Assembly (NCBI GenBank): GCA_046347155.1
Contig: JAXMGT010000002.1
Location: 806,001-870,000 of the forward strand
DNA length: 64,000 nt
Direction of reading: 5' to 3'
From: RPQJ01 sp046347155
Lineage (GTDB): Bacteria; Pseudomonadota; Gammaproteobacteria; Steroidobacterales; Steroidobacteraceae
The notes under the pieces are model-generated. The model was not told the origin of the DNA and ran no database searches. It saw only the letters and a list, made by a program, of their open reading frames with translations. Below, in pieces: positions 56,643 to 64,000 of this stretch. The stretch's first letter is position 1. Each line of letters opens with the position of its first letter. A program made the position numbers and the translations under genes.

Positions 56643-57820
56643 GCGAACGCGGATCGCTGCTCGTCCTGAACGCCGGTTCGTCCAGCGTCAAGTTCTGCAC
56701 GTTCGACCTCGGGCCCGATGGGCCCGCACGGGACCTCGCCGGCCAGGTCGCGCTCGTCGGCGACGTCGTCCGGTTCGTCGTGTGGCGCGGCGCCGAGACG
56801 CTGGCGGACCGCGGGCTCGGGACGGCGCGCCTCGATCACGGGGTCGCGCTCGGTGCGGTCGTGGAGTTCCTCGACGATCGGCACTCGCTCGACCGGTGCA
56901 TCGGCGTCGGCCACCGCGTCGTCCACGGCGGCCCGGAGTACGCCGCGCCGACCCGGATCGACGACGGGGTGCTCGCCCGCCTCGATGCCTACGTGCCGCT
57001 CGCACCGCTGCACCAGCCGCACAACCTGGCGGCCATACGCGCGGTGGCGGCGCGGTTCCCGCTCCTGCCGCAGGTTGCCTGCTTCGACACCGCGTTCCAC
57101 CGCACGGTGCCCGAGATCGCGCAGCTTTATGCGCTGCCGCTCGCCTACGCGGCCGAAGGCGTGCGCCGCTACGGTTTCCACGGGCTCTCCTACGAGCACG
57201 TCGCGGCACGGCTGCCGGCCCTCGACCCGCGCGCCGCGGCCGGCCGGACGATCGCGCTGCACCTCGGCAACGGCGCGAGCATGTGCGCGATGGCCGCGGG
57301 GCGGAGCGTATCGACGACGATGGGATTCACGGCCGTGGACGGCCTGCCGATGGGCACGCGCAGCGGCGCGCTGGACCCGGGCGTGCTCCTGTACCTGATG
57401 GACCGGCACGGCTACGCGGCCCGCGACCTCGAGCGGCTGCTGTACCACCGTTCCGGCCTGCTCGGTGTGTCCGGGATCTCGGCGGACGTCCGTGTGCTGC
57501 TCGCTAGCGACGCACCCGAGGCGAAGCTCGCCCTCGACCTGTTCGTGTACCGCGCCGGCCGCGAGATCGGCTCGCTTGCGGCGGCGCTCGGCGGACTCGA
57601 CGCGCTGGTATTCACGGCCGGCATCGGCGAACACCAGCCGCTGCTCCGCGCGCGCATCTGCGAGGCGGCGGGCTGGCTCGGACTGCGGCTCGACGACGCG
57701 GCGAATCGGGCGCACGGTCCCCGCATCAGCCGGCCGGACTCGGCGGTGTCGGCCTGGGTGGTGCCGGCCGACGAGGAGTCCGTGATCGCCCGGCACGTGC
57801 TCGCGGTGCTCGGTCGTTGA
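56639..57820 (+). CDS. ackA: Acetate (or propionate/butyrate) kinase
   Basis: 393 aa ASKHA-family kinase making ATP from acyl-phosphate. LVLNAGSSSVKF is near residue 7, GHRVVHGG near residue 90, and FDTAFHRTVP, YGFHGLSYEHVA, LHLGNGASM and FTAGIGEHQP follow. ATGA overlap with the phosphotransacylase gene shows the two act as a pair. Sequence alone does not separate acetate from longer acids. Confidence 0.93.
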   Translation: MSERGSLLVLNAGSSSVKFCTFDLGPDGPARDLAGQVALVGDVVRFVVWRGAETLADRGLGTARLDHGVALGAVVEFLDDRHSLDRCIGVGHRVVHGGPEYAAPTRIDDGVLARLDAYVPLAPLHQPHNLAAIRAVAARFPLLPQVACFDTAFHRTVPEIAQLYALPLAYAAEGVRRYGFHGLSYEHVAARLPALDPRAAAGRTIALHLGNGASMCAMAAGRSVSTTMGFTAVDGLPMGTRSGALDPGVLLYLMDRHGYAARDLERLLYHRSGLLGVSGISADVRVLLASDAPEAKLALDLFVYRAGREIGSLAAALGGLDALVFTAGIGEHQPLLRARICEAAGWLGLRLDDAANRAHGPRISRPDSAVSAWVVPADEESVIARHVLAVLGR

Positions 57821-57878
57821 CCGGGCGCGGCGGGTCGGGCAGCGTGTCGCCGATGGAAATCGGGGTCGGGGGGAACGC

Positions 57879-59498
57879 ATGCATGGGACATCGCGCATCG
57901 CGGGTCGCTGGATCCGCTGGATCGGACTCGGGGTGCTCGCAATGAGCGCGCAGGCACGCGGCGCCGGCGACTACGGGCAGCTGCTTTCGCTGTACAACGA
58001 GTGGCGCGCGTTCGAACGGCCGGCGCTCAGGGACGGCGCGCCGGACTACACGCCCGGGGCGATGTCGCGGCGCGCGGAAGGGCTTCGCGCGCTGCAGGCG
58101 CGCCTGGCCGCGATCGACGCGACGCGGTGGCCGGTCGCCGAACGCATCGACCACGACCTGGTCCGCGCGCAGATGAACGGGCTCGAGTTCGAACTGCGCT
58201 GGCTGCGACCTTGGCAGCGCGATCCCGCCTGGTACCAGGTGGTCTGGACCGAGCAGAGCGACACGCCCGAGCACGAGGGCCCGACGAACCACGCGGTCGT
58301 CGAGCTGTGGCAGTACTCGTTCCCGCTCGACGCGGCCGCCGAGGCCCGGCTCGAGGCCGGCCTGCGCGTCATCCCCCCGTTTCTCGCGCAGGCGCGTGGC
58401 AACCTGACCGGCGATGCCCGCGACCTGTGGGTCACCGGCACCGGCACGATGAGGAAGCAGGCGGACGAGTTGCAGGCGCTCGGGCGGCGCGTCGAAGGTG
58501 CGGGTCCGGGACTCAGGGCCGCCGTGGCGGACGCACTCGCCGCGACCCGGGCGTTCGTCGAGTGGCTCGAGGCCGAGGCGCCGAAGAAGCGCGGCCCCTC
58601 GGGCGTCGGCATCGAGGCCTACGAGTGGAACCTGCGCAACGTGCACCTCGTGCCGATGAGCTGGGCCGAGGAGGTCACGTTGCTCAGGAGTGAACTCGCC
58701 CGGGCGTGGACCTCGCTCGCGCTCGAGGAAGAGCGCAACCGCGGGCTCCCGGAACTGGTGCCGTCGGCGGACGCGGCCGACCATGCGCGTCGGGCGAATG
58801 CGGCGATCACGAAGTACCTCGCGTTCCTCGAGGCGCGCAACCTGATCGAGGTGCAGGACTACATCGACCCGGCGCTGCGGCGACGGATCGACCCGTACGT
58901 CCCGCCCGAGAGCCGAAACTTCTTCTCGATCGCGAGCCACCTCGAGCCGATCACGCTGTACGCGCACTTCTACCACTGGATGGACCACGAGTGGCTGGTG
59001 CGCCGCCCGAACCCGAGCCCGATCCGCCGCACCGCGTGGCTCTACAACGCCTGGGACACGCGCGCCGAGGGGATGGCGACGGCGATGGAGGAGGTGATCC
59101 TCCACGCCGGTTACTACGACGACAATCCGCGCGCCCGGGAGATCGTCTGGATCATGCTGGCGCAGCGCTGCGCGCGCGGCCTCGCCGCGCTCTATGCACA
59201 GGCAAACCGATTCGACCTTGCGGAGGCCAAGGCCTTCCAGGTCGAATGGACGCCGCGCGGGTGGATGCACCCCGAGCTCGACCTGCTCGGGTTCGAGCAG
59301 CAGCTCTACCTGCGCCAGCCCGGCTACGGCACGAGCTACGTGACCGGCAAGTACCTGATCGAGCGCACGATCGCCGAGCGCAAGCGCCAGCTCGGCGACG
59401 GGTTCACGATGCGGCGGTTCTTCGACGAGTTCAACGCCGCCGGAATGGTCCCGGCCTCCCTGATCTACTGGCAGCTGACCGGCCGGCCGATGGAGTGA
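57879..59498 (+). CDS. Exported DUF885-like protein lacking the zinc motif
   Basis: 539 aa with an N-terminal signal-like segment (residues 8-28, ending ARGAG). The C-terminal third resembles DUF885 proteins (AEGMATAMEEVILHAGYY; PGYGTSYVTGKYLIERTIAERKRQLGDGFTMRRFFDEFNAAGMVPASLIYWQL). I do not find the HExxPGHH-type zinc site of that family, so it may be non-catalytic or distant. GGGGGG lies 5 bp before the ATG. Its place between ackA and aguB gives no clear clue. Confidence 0.72.
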   Translation: MHGTSRIAGRWIRWIGLGVLAMSAQARGAGDYGQLLSLYNEWRAFERPALRDGAPDYTPGAMSRRAEGLRALQARLAAIDATRWPVAERIDHDLVRAQMNGLEFELRWLRPWQRDPAWYQVVWTEQSDTPEHEGPTNHAVVELWQYSFPLDAAAEARLEAGLRVIPPFLAQARGNLTGDARDLWVTGTGTMRKQADELQALGRRVEGAGPGLRAAVADALAATRAFVEWLEAEAPKKRGPSGVGIEAYEWNLRNVHLVPMSWAEEVTLLRSELARAWTSLALEEERNRGLPELVPSADAADHARRANAAITKYLAFLEARNLIEVQDYIDPALRRRIDPYVPPESRNFFSIASHLEPITLYAHFYHWMDHEWLVRRPNPSPIRRTAWLYNAWDTRAEGMATAMEEVILHAGYYDDNPRAREIVWIMLAQRCARGLAALYAQANRFDLAEAKAFQVEWTPRGWMHPELDLLGFEQQLYLRQPGYGTSYVTGKYLIERTIAERKRQLGDGFTMRRFFDEFNAAGMVPASLIYWQLTGRPME

Positions 59499-59565
59499 GC
59501 CCGTCGGTCGGGCCGGGACGGGTCGGCTACAATCGGCGCTCCGCCCCGTCCGCCCGGTACCGCCC

Positions 59566-60438
59566 ATGAAGATCACCGTCGCCGCGACCCAGTTCGCCTG
59601 CTCGACCGACGCCGCCGCCAACCTCGATGCCGCCGAGCGGGTGACCCGCGCCGCGGCCGCGCGCGGGGCGCAGGTCGTGCTGCTGCAGGAACTCTTCGAG
59701 ACGCCGTACTTCTGCAAGGACCACCTGGCCTCGCACTTTGCGCTCGCCCGGCCCGTCGAGGGCAATCCGGTGCTCGAACGCTTCCGTTCGCTCGCCCGCG
59801 AGCTCGGCGTCGTGCTGCCGTTCAGCTTCTTCGAGCGGGCCCGGAACGCGTACTTCAATTCGCTTGCGATGATCGACGCGGACGGTGCCGTGCTCGGCGT
59901 GTACCGGAAGTCGCACATCCCGGAGGGCCCGGGTTACCACGAGAAGTACTACTTCTCCCCGGGCGACACGGGCTTCCGCGTCTGGCCGACCGCCTACGGC
60001 ACGCTCGGCGTCGGGATCTGCTGGGACCAGTGGTTCCCGGAAGCCGCGCGCTGCATGGCGCTCATGGGCGCCGAGGTGCTCCTCTACCCGACCGCGATCG
60101 GCTCCGAGCCGCACGACGCCTCGATCGACTCCCGCGACCACTGGCAGCGCTGCATGCAGGGTCATGCGGCCGCGAACGTGATGCCGCTCGTGGCCTCCAA
60201 CCGGATCGGCGTCGAGCGCGGGCAGAAATACGAAATGACGTTCTACGGATCGTCGTTCATCGCCGACGCGACCGGCGCAAAGCTGGCCGAGGCGGACCGG
60301 TCGTCGGAGGCGGTGCTCGTCGCGACGGTCGACCTCGACGCGGCCCGGGAGCAGCGACACGCCTGGGGCGTGTTCCGCGACCGCCGGCCCGAGCTCTACG
60401 GCCCGATCATGACGCTCGACGGCGACGGCACGCTCTGA
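59566..60438 (+). CDS. aguB: N-carbamoylputrescine amidase
   Basis: Nitrilase-superfamily enzyme hydrolysing N-carbamoylputrescine to putrescine, CO2 and ammonia. 290 aa with the triad E42 (LLQELFETPYFCKDH), K115 (YRKSHIPEGPGY) and C152 (GICWDQWFPEAAR). The long AguB-specific blocks YPTAIGSEP, DSRDHWQRCMQGHAAANVMPLVASNRIG and TFYGSSFIAD make the assignment firm. Agmatine deiminase (aguA), its usual partner, is not in the window. It fits the polyamine theme of the region. Confidence 0.92.
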   Translation: MKITVAATQFACSTDAAANLDAAERVTRAAAARGAQVVLLQELFETPYFCKDHLASHFALARPVEGNPVLERFRSLARELGVVLPFSFFERARNAYFNSLAMIDADGAVLGVYRKSHIPEGPGYHEKYYFSPGDTGFRVWPTAYGTLGVGICWDQWFPEAARCMALMGAEVLLYPTAIGSEPHDASIDSRDHWQRCMQGHAAANVMPLVASNRIGVERGQKYEMTFYGSSFIADATGAKLAEADRSSEAVLVATVDLDAAREQRHAWGVFRDRRPELYGPIMTLDGDGTL

Positions 60439-60451
60439 CGCCCTCGCTGCG

Positions 60452-61900
60452 ATGCGCGCCGCCGCCGTGATGCTCGCCGCCCCGTCGCTCACGGGGCCCG
60501 TCGCCTGCGTGGACCTCGAGACCACCGGCGGCACGGCCGAGTCGCACCGGATCATCGAGGTCGGCGTGGTGCTGCTCGACGGTGGCGTCGTCGTCGAGCA
60601 GTGGAGCAGCCTCGTCGACCCGGGACGACGGATCCCGCCCTCGATCGAGGCGTTCACCGGCATCACGAACGACATGGTCGCCGGCGCGCCGACGTTCGCG
60701 GAGATCCGCGACGAGGTGCGGCGACGGCTCGACGGACGCCTCTTCGTCGCGCACAACGCGCGCTTCGACTACGGGTTCGTGCGCAACGAGTTCCGCCGGC
60801 TCGGCGAGCGGTTCGCGGCGCCGTTGCTCTGCACGGTGCGGCTCTCGCGCGCGCTGCACGACGCGCCCGGTCGGCACAACCTCGACGCGCTGATCGAACG
60901 ACACGGACTCGAATGCGCCGATCGCCACCGCGCGCTCGGCGACGCCGCGGTGCTGCCGCCGCTGCTCGCGGCGCTCGAGGCGCAGGCGGGCGTCGAGCGG
61001 ATGGAGGCGGCGATCGCCGAACTCGCGCGCGAGACGCGGCTGCCGCCCCACCTGCCCCCGGACCTCGCCGACGAACTGCCCGAGCGGCCCGGCGTCTACC
61101 TGTTCCGCGGCGAGGGCGGCGTGCCCGTCTACGTCGGCAAGAGCCGCGACCTGCGCAGTCGCGTGCTATCGCACTTCGCGGCCGGTCACCGCGACGCAAA
61201 GGAGGCGAAGCTTGCGGCGCAGGTGCGTGCCGTCGAGTGGGTCGAGACTGGCGGCGAACTCGGCGCACTGCTGCTCGAGTCACGGCTCGTGAAGGAGCTC
61301 GCCCCGACGGCCAATCGCCGGCTGCGCCGGGCCGAGGAAGTGCTGTGCGTGCGGCTCGAGTCGAAGGACGGCGCACTCCGGCCGCGCGTGACGACGCTCG
61401 GCGAAGACGACCTCGCCGCCGACGCGGAGGCTTACGGCCCGTTCCGGACCGAACGCGACGCGTGGCGCGCCGTCGAGGGCAAGGCGCGCGAGGCCGGGCT
61501 GTGCCTGAAGGTGCTCGGCCGCGAGCGCGGCGAGGGGTCCTGCTTCGGCCTCCAGGTCGGGCGGTGCCGCGGCGCCTGCGTGGGCCGCGAGCCGCTCGCG
61601 CTGCACGACGCCCGCGTGCGCCTCGCGCTCGCGCCGCTCAGGTTGCGGCCGTGGCCGTTCCCGGGGCCCATCGGCCTTCGTGAGCCGGGACCGGCCGGCG
61701 AGCCCGTGCTGCACGTCGTCGACCGCTGGCGGCACCTCGGGACCGCGGCGGATGCGGACGGCATCGCGGCGCTGTTGCGCGGGGCCGGCGCGCCGGCCGC
61801 GTTCGACCCGGACGGATACCGGATCGTCGCCCGCTGCCTCGAGCGGGCGACGGCCCGCGACGTCGTGAGCCTGGAGCGCCCGGTGCACGCCGATGACTGA
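60452..61900 (+). CDS. DnaQ-type exonuclease fused to a GIY-YIG nuclease domain
   Basis: 482 aa. Residues 15-185 are a DEDDh 3'-5' exonuclease (VDLETTGG, HNARFDYGFVRNEF, final H-x4-D in HRALGDA). Residues 205-300 are a UvrC/Cho-like GIY-YIG domain (GVYLFRGEGGVPVYVGKSRDLRSRVLSHF, LLLESRLVKELAPTANRRLR). A 170-residue C-terminal region follows. The fusion is known in Proteobacteria and Actinobacteria and is thought to act in DNA repair. ATG at 60452, 13 bp after aguB. It overlaps rlmL by 8 bp. Confidence 0.9.
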   Translation: MRAAAVMLAAPSLTGPVACVDLETTGGTAESHRIIEVGVVLLDGGVVVEQWSSLVDPGRRIPPSIEAFTGITNDMVAGAPTFAEIRDEVRRRLDGRLFVAHNARFDYGFVRNEFRRLGERFAAPLLCTVRLSRALHDAPGRHNLDALIERHGLECADRHRALGDAAVLPPLLAALEAQAGVERMEAAIAELARETRLPPHLPPDLADELPERPGVYLFRGEGGVPVYVGKSRDLRSRVLSHFAAGHRDAKEAKLAAQVRAVEWVETGGELGALLLESRLVKELAPTANRRLRRAEEVLCVRLESKDGALRPRVTTLGEDDLAADAEAYGPFRTERDAWRAVEGKAREAGLCLKVLGRERGEGSCFGLQVGRCRGACVGREPLALHDARVRLALAPLRLRPWPFPGPIGLREPGPAGEPVLHVVDRWRHLGTAADADGIAALLRGAGAPAAFDPDGYRIVARCLERATARDVVSLERPVHADD

Positions 61901-64000
61901 GGCCGCCGCGACCCGCGCATTCTTCGCCGCCTGCCCGCGGCACGTCCCGGAGCTGCTCGCGGGCGAGCTCGCGGCCCTCGGGATCAACGTGACGCGCGAG
62001 CACCCGGCCGGCGTCGCGTTCGACGGACCGCTCGAGCACGGCTGGCTCGCGTGCCTCGAGTCGCGCACGGCGAGCCGCGTGCTGCTCTCGATCGGCCGCG
62101 TGACGCTCGCCGACGCCGACGCGATGTATGCCGCGCTGCGCGAGATCCCGTGGGAAGACCACCTCCGTCCGACCGGTACGCTCGCGATCGACGTGGTCGG
62201 GGAGGGTCCGTCGTGGATCCGGCACACGCAATTCGCCGCGATGCGTGCCAAGGACGCGGTCGTGGACCGGTTCCGCGACCGCACGGGCGAGCGACCGTCC
62301 GTGGACCTCGACGACCCCGACCTCAGGATCAGCCTGCGACTCGCGCGCACGCACGCCGACGTGGCGCTCGACCTGGGCGGCGAGCCGTTGCACCGGCGTG
62401 GCTACCGGCAGTCGATCGTCGAGGCGCCGCTCAAGGAGAATCTCGCGGCCGCGCTGCTCGCGCGCTGCGGCTGGTCCGCGCTTGCGGCCGACGGCGCGCC
62501 ATTCGCGGACCCGATGTGCGGGTCGGGCACGTTCGTGATCGAGGCGGCGCTGATGGCCGCGCGGATCGCGCCCGGGCTGCTGCGCCGTCGCTTCGGGTTC
62601 GAGCGCTGGCCCGGCCACGACGCGGCTGCGTGGCAGCGGATGCGCGAGGCGGCGCTCGCGCGTCGTGACCTCGCGGCGCTGGCGCCCGGCCGGTTCCGCG
62701 GCTGGGACCGCGACCAGTCGGCGATCCGCGCGGCGATCGCGAACGCGAACCGCGCTGGGCTCGGCGAACACCTCGTGTTCGAGCGCCGGGACGTCGCCTC
62801 GCTCGCACCGATGACGGCAGCCCGCGGCCTCGTGGTCGTGAATCCGCCGTACGGCGCGCGCCTCGAGGACGAGCGCACGCTCGGCCCGATCTACGAGGCG
62901 CTCGGCCGCTCGCTCCTGGCGAACTTCCAGGGCTGGGCCTGCGGCGTGCTCACGGGCAACCCGCCGCTCGGGCGCGCGCTCGGCCTGCGGGCGCACCGCA
63001 GCCACACGTTCCTGAACGGCGCGATCGAGTGCCGGCTGCTGCGCTTCGAGATCGGCCCCGACGCCGTCGAGCCCGACCCGGCGACCGTGCGCGCAGCGAG
63101 GCTCGAGGCGGCCCGCACGCGCCCGGGCGCGCAGATGTTCGCGAACCGGCTGCGCAAGAACCTGCAGCGGCTCGAGGCCTGGGCACGTCGCGAGGACGTC
63201 GCCTGCTTCCGTGCGTACGACGCCGACATGCCCGAGTACTCGTTCGCGATCGACCTGTACGGGAACGGCGAGCGCTGGGCCTGCGTGCAGGAGTACGCGG
63301 CGCCGCCGACGGTCGAGCGCGAGGCCGTGCGCGCCCGGCGCGACGAGGCGATGTCCGTGCTGCCCGGGGTGCTCGGGCTGCCCCAGGAGCGGATCGTGCT
63401 GAAAGTCCGGCGTCGCCAGCGCGCGGGCGGGCAGTACGAGAAGGAAGGCGAGTCGGGCCGGTTCCACGGGGTGCGCGAGGGCCGCTACCGGTTCCTCGTG
63501 AATTTCACGGACTACCTCGACACCGGGCTCTTCCTCGACCACCGGATCACCCGGCAGCGGGTGGGCGAACTCGCGGCCGGTCGCCGGTTCCTCAATCTCT
63601 TCGCCTACACGGGCACGGCGACGGTGCACGCGGCCGGCGGCGGTGCGACCGGTTCGACGACGGTGGACATGTCGCGGACCTACCTCGACTGGGCCCAACG
63701 CAACCTGGCGTTGAACGGGCTCGCGGGGCCGCAGCACGGGTTCGTGCAGGCGGACTGCCTCGCCTGGCTCGAGGAGGAGGGCGCCCGGGGTCGTGGCCGC
63801 TACGGGTTCGTGTTCCTCGACCCGCCGACGACCTCACGCTCGAAGCGCATGGAGCAGGGCTTCGACGTGCAGCGCGACCACGTCGGCCTGCTCGAGCGCG
63901 TCGCGCAACTGCTCGAGCCCGGTGGCACGATCCTGTTCTCGAACAACTACCAGCGCTTCAGGCTCGACACGGCCGCGCTCGCCGGCTTCCGTGTCGAGGA
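61893..64000 (+). CDS. rlmL: 23S rRNA methyltransferase RlmKL, 3' end cut by the window
   Basis: Bifunctional enzyme that makes m2G2445 and m7G2069 in 23S rRNA. About 702 codons are visible, close to the full length of E. coli RlmKL, so only a short end is missing. The N-terminal THUMP domain (about 1-160) is followed by the RlmL domain (FADPMCGSGTFVIEAAL, VVNPPYGARL). The RlmK domain (FLNLFAYTGTATVHAA, FVFLDPPTTSRSKRM) completes it. The frame is open to the last base. The ATG lies inside the end of the DnaQ-GIY-YIG gene. Confidence 0.94.
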   Translation, partial: MTEAAATRAFFAACPRHVPELLAGELAALGINVTREHPAGVAFDGPLEHGWLACLESRTASRVLLSIGRVTLADADAMYAALREIPWEDHLRPTGTLAIDVVGEGPSWIRHTQFAAMRAKDAVVDRFRDRTGERPSVDLDDPDLRISLRLARTHADVALDLGGEPLHRRGYRQSIVEAPLKENLAAALLARCGWSALAADGAPFADPMCGSGTFVIEAALMAARIAPGLLRRRFGFERWPGHDAAAWQRMREAALARRDLAALAPGRFRGWDRDQSAIRAAIANANRAGLGEHLVFERRDVASLAPMTAARGLVVVNPPYGARLEDERTLGPIYEALGRSLLANFQGWACGVLTGNPPLGRALGLRAHRSHTFLNGAIECRLLRFEIGPDAVEPDPATVRAARLEAARTRPGAQMFANRLRKNLQRLEAWARREDVACFRAYDADMPEYSFAIDLYGNGERWACVQEYAAPPTVEREAVRARRDEAMSVLPGVLGLPQERIVLKVRRRQRAGGQYEKEGESGRFHGVREGRYRFLVNFTDYLDTGLFLDHRITRQRVGELAAGRRFLNLFAYTGTATVHAAGGGATGSTTVDMSRTYLDWAQRNLALNGLAGPQHGFVQADCLAWLEEEGARGRGRYGFVFLDPPTTSRSKRMEQGFDVQRDHVGLLERVAQLLEPGGTILFSNNYQRFRLDTAALAGFRVE

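Overview
The window is 64 kb of very GC-rich, densely coded chromosome from a free-living member of the Proteobacteria, most probably a gammaproteobacterium. The best evidence is the block at 30.9-41.0 kb: prmC-prfA-hemA read leftward, and a TPR protein-lolB-ispE-tRNA-Gln-prs-rplY-pth-ychF read rightward. As I recall it, this is the order in Pseudomonas aeruginosa (around PA4664-PA4673). Lol lipoprotein sorting, a TorF-type porin and a PuuR/AguB polyamine set agree with a diderm proteobacterium. Nearly all genes are core chromosomal genes with uniform GC3-rich codon use. I see no insertion sequence, prophage, CRISPR array or integrase, and no gene-free stretch longer than 300 bases; the longest is about 226 bp at 50686-50911, which holds regulatory sites.

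Layout. 0-6.0 kb, minus strand: the elongasome operon mreB-mreC-mreD-mrdA-rodA. 6.1-11.9 kb, plus: gatCAB, class I fumarase, hslO. 11.9-13.2 kb, minus: a membrane methyltransferase-like protein and a small kinase-like protein. 13.3-18.9 kb, plus: a methionine-cycle operon (ArsR-methyltransferase regulator of SahR type, metF, B12-dependent metH) with an operator-like dyad over its -10. 18.9-22.6 kb, minus: a lipoprotein, then ppiB-mtgA-flavin monooxygenase. 22.8-30.9 kb, plus: a complete, translationally coupled menaquinone operon menF-D-H-B-A-C-E. 30.9-41.2 kb: the hemA/prs core with two tRNA genes. 41.3-45.3 kb: a dicarboxylate/amino-acid symporter, convergent with an M16 peptidase pair. 45.5-50.7 kb: uspE, an APH/P-loop double kinase, hpf, a second PRPP-synthetase-like gene, a phosphoribosyltransferase and a cupin, a set resembling dormancy regulons. 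50.9-51.7 kb: a TorF porin behind a -24/-12 sigma-54 promoter with two NtrC-type sites 32 bp apart. 51.7-60.4 kb: polyamine and acetate metabolism (class III aminotransferase, PuuR, PuuC-like dehydrogenase, MaoC-phosphotransacetylase fusion, ackA, a DUF885-like exported protein, aguB). 60.4-64 kb: a DnaQ-GIY-YIG nuclease and rlmL, cut by the right edge.

How it fits together. The cell has rod-type wall growth, folate- and B12-dependent methionine recycling, and a menaquinone pathway that suggests respiration under low oxygen. It has genes to degrade polyamines toward amino acids and acyl-phosphates, and a stress/hibernation module. No wholly new system is evident. The best leads are regulatory: the NtrC/sigma-54 porin promoter, the promoter inside ispE, the puuR/aminotransferase operator region, and a recurring pattern of GC-only hairpins that carry stop codons in their loops at convergent gene ends.
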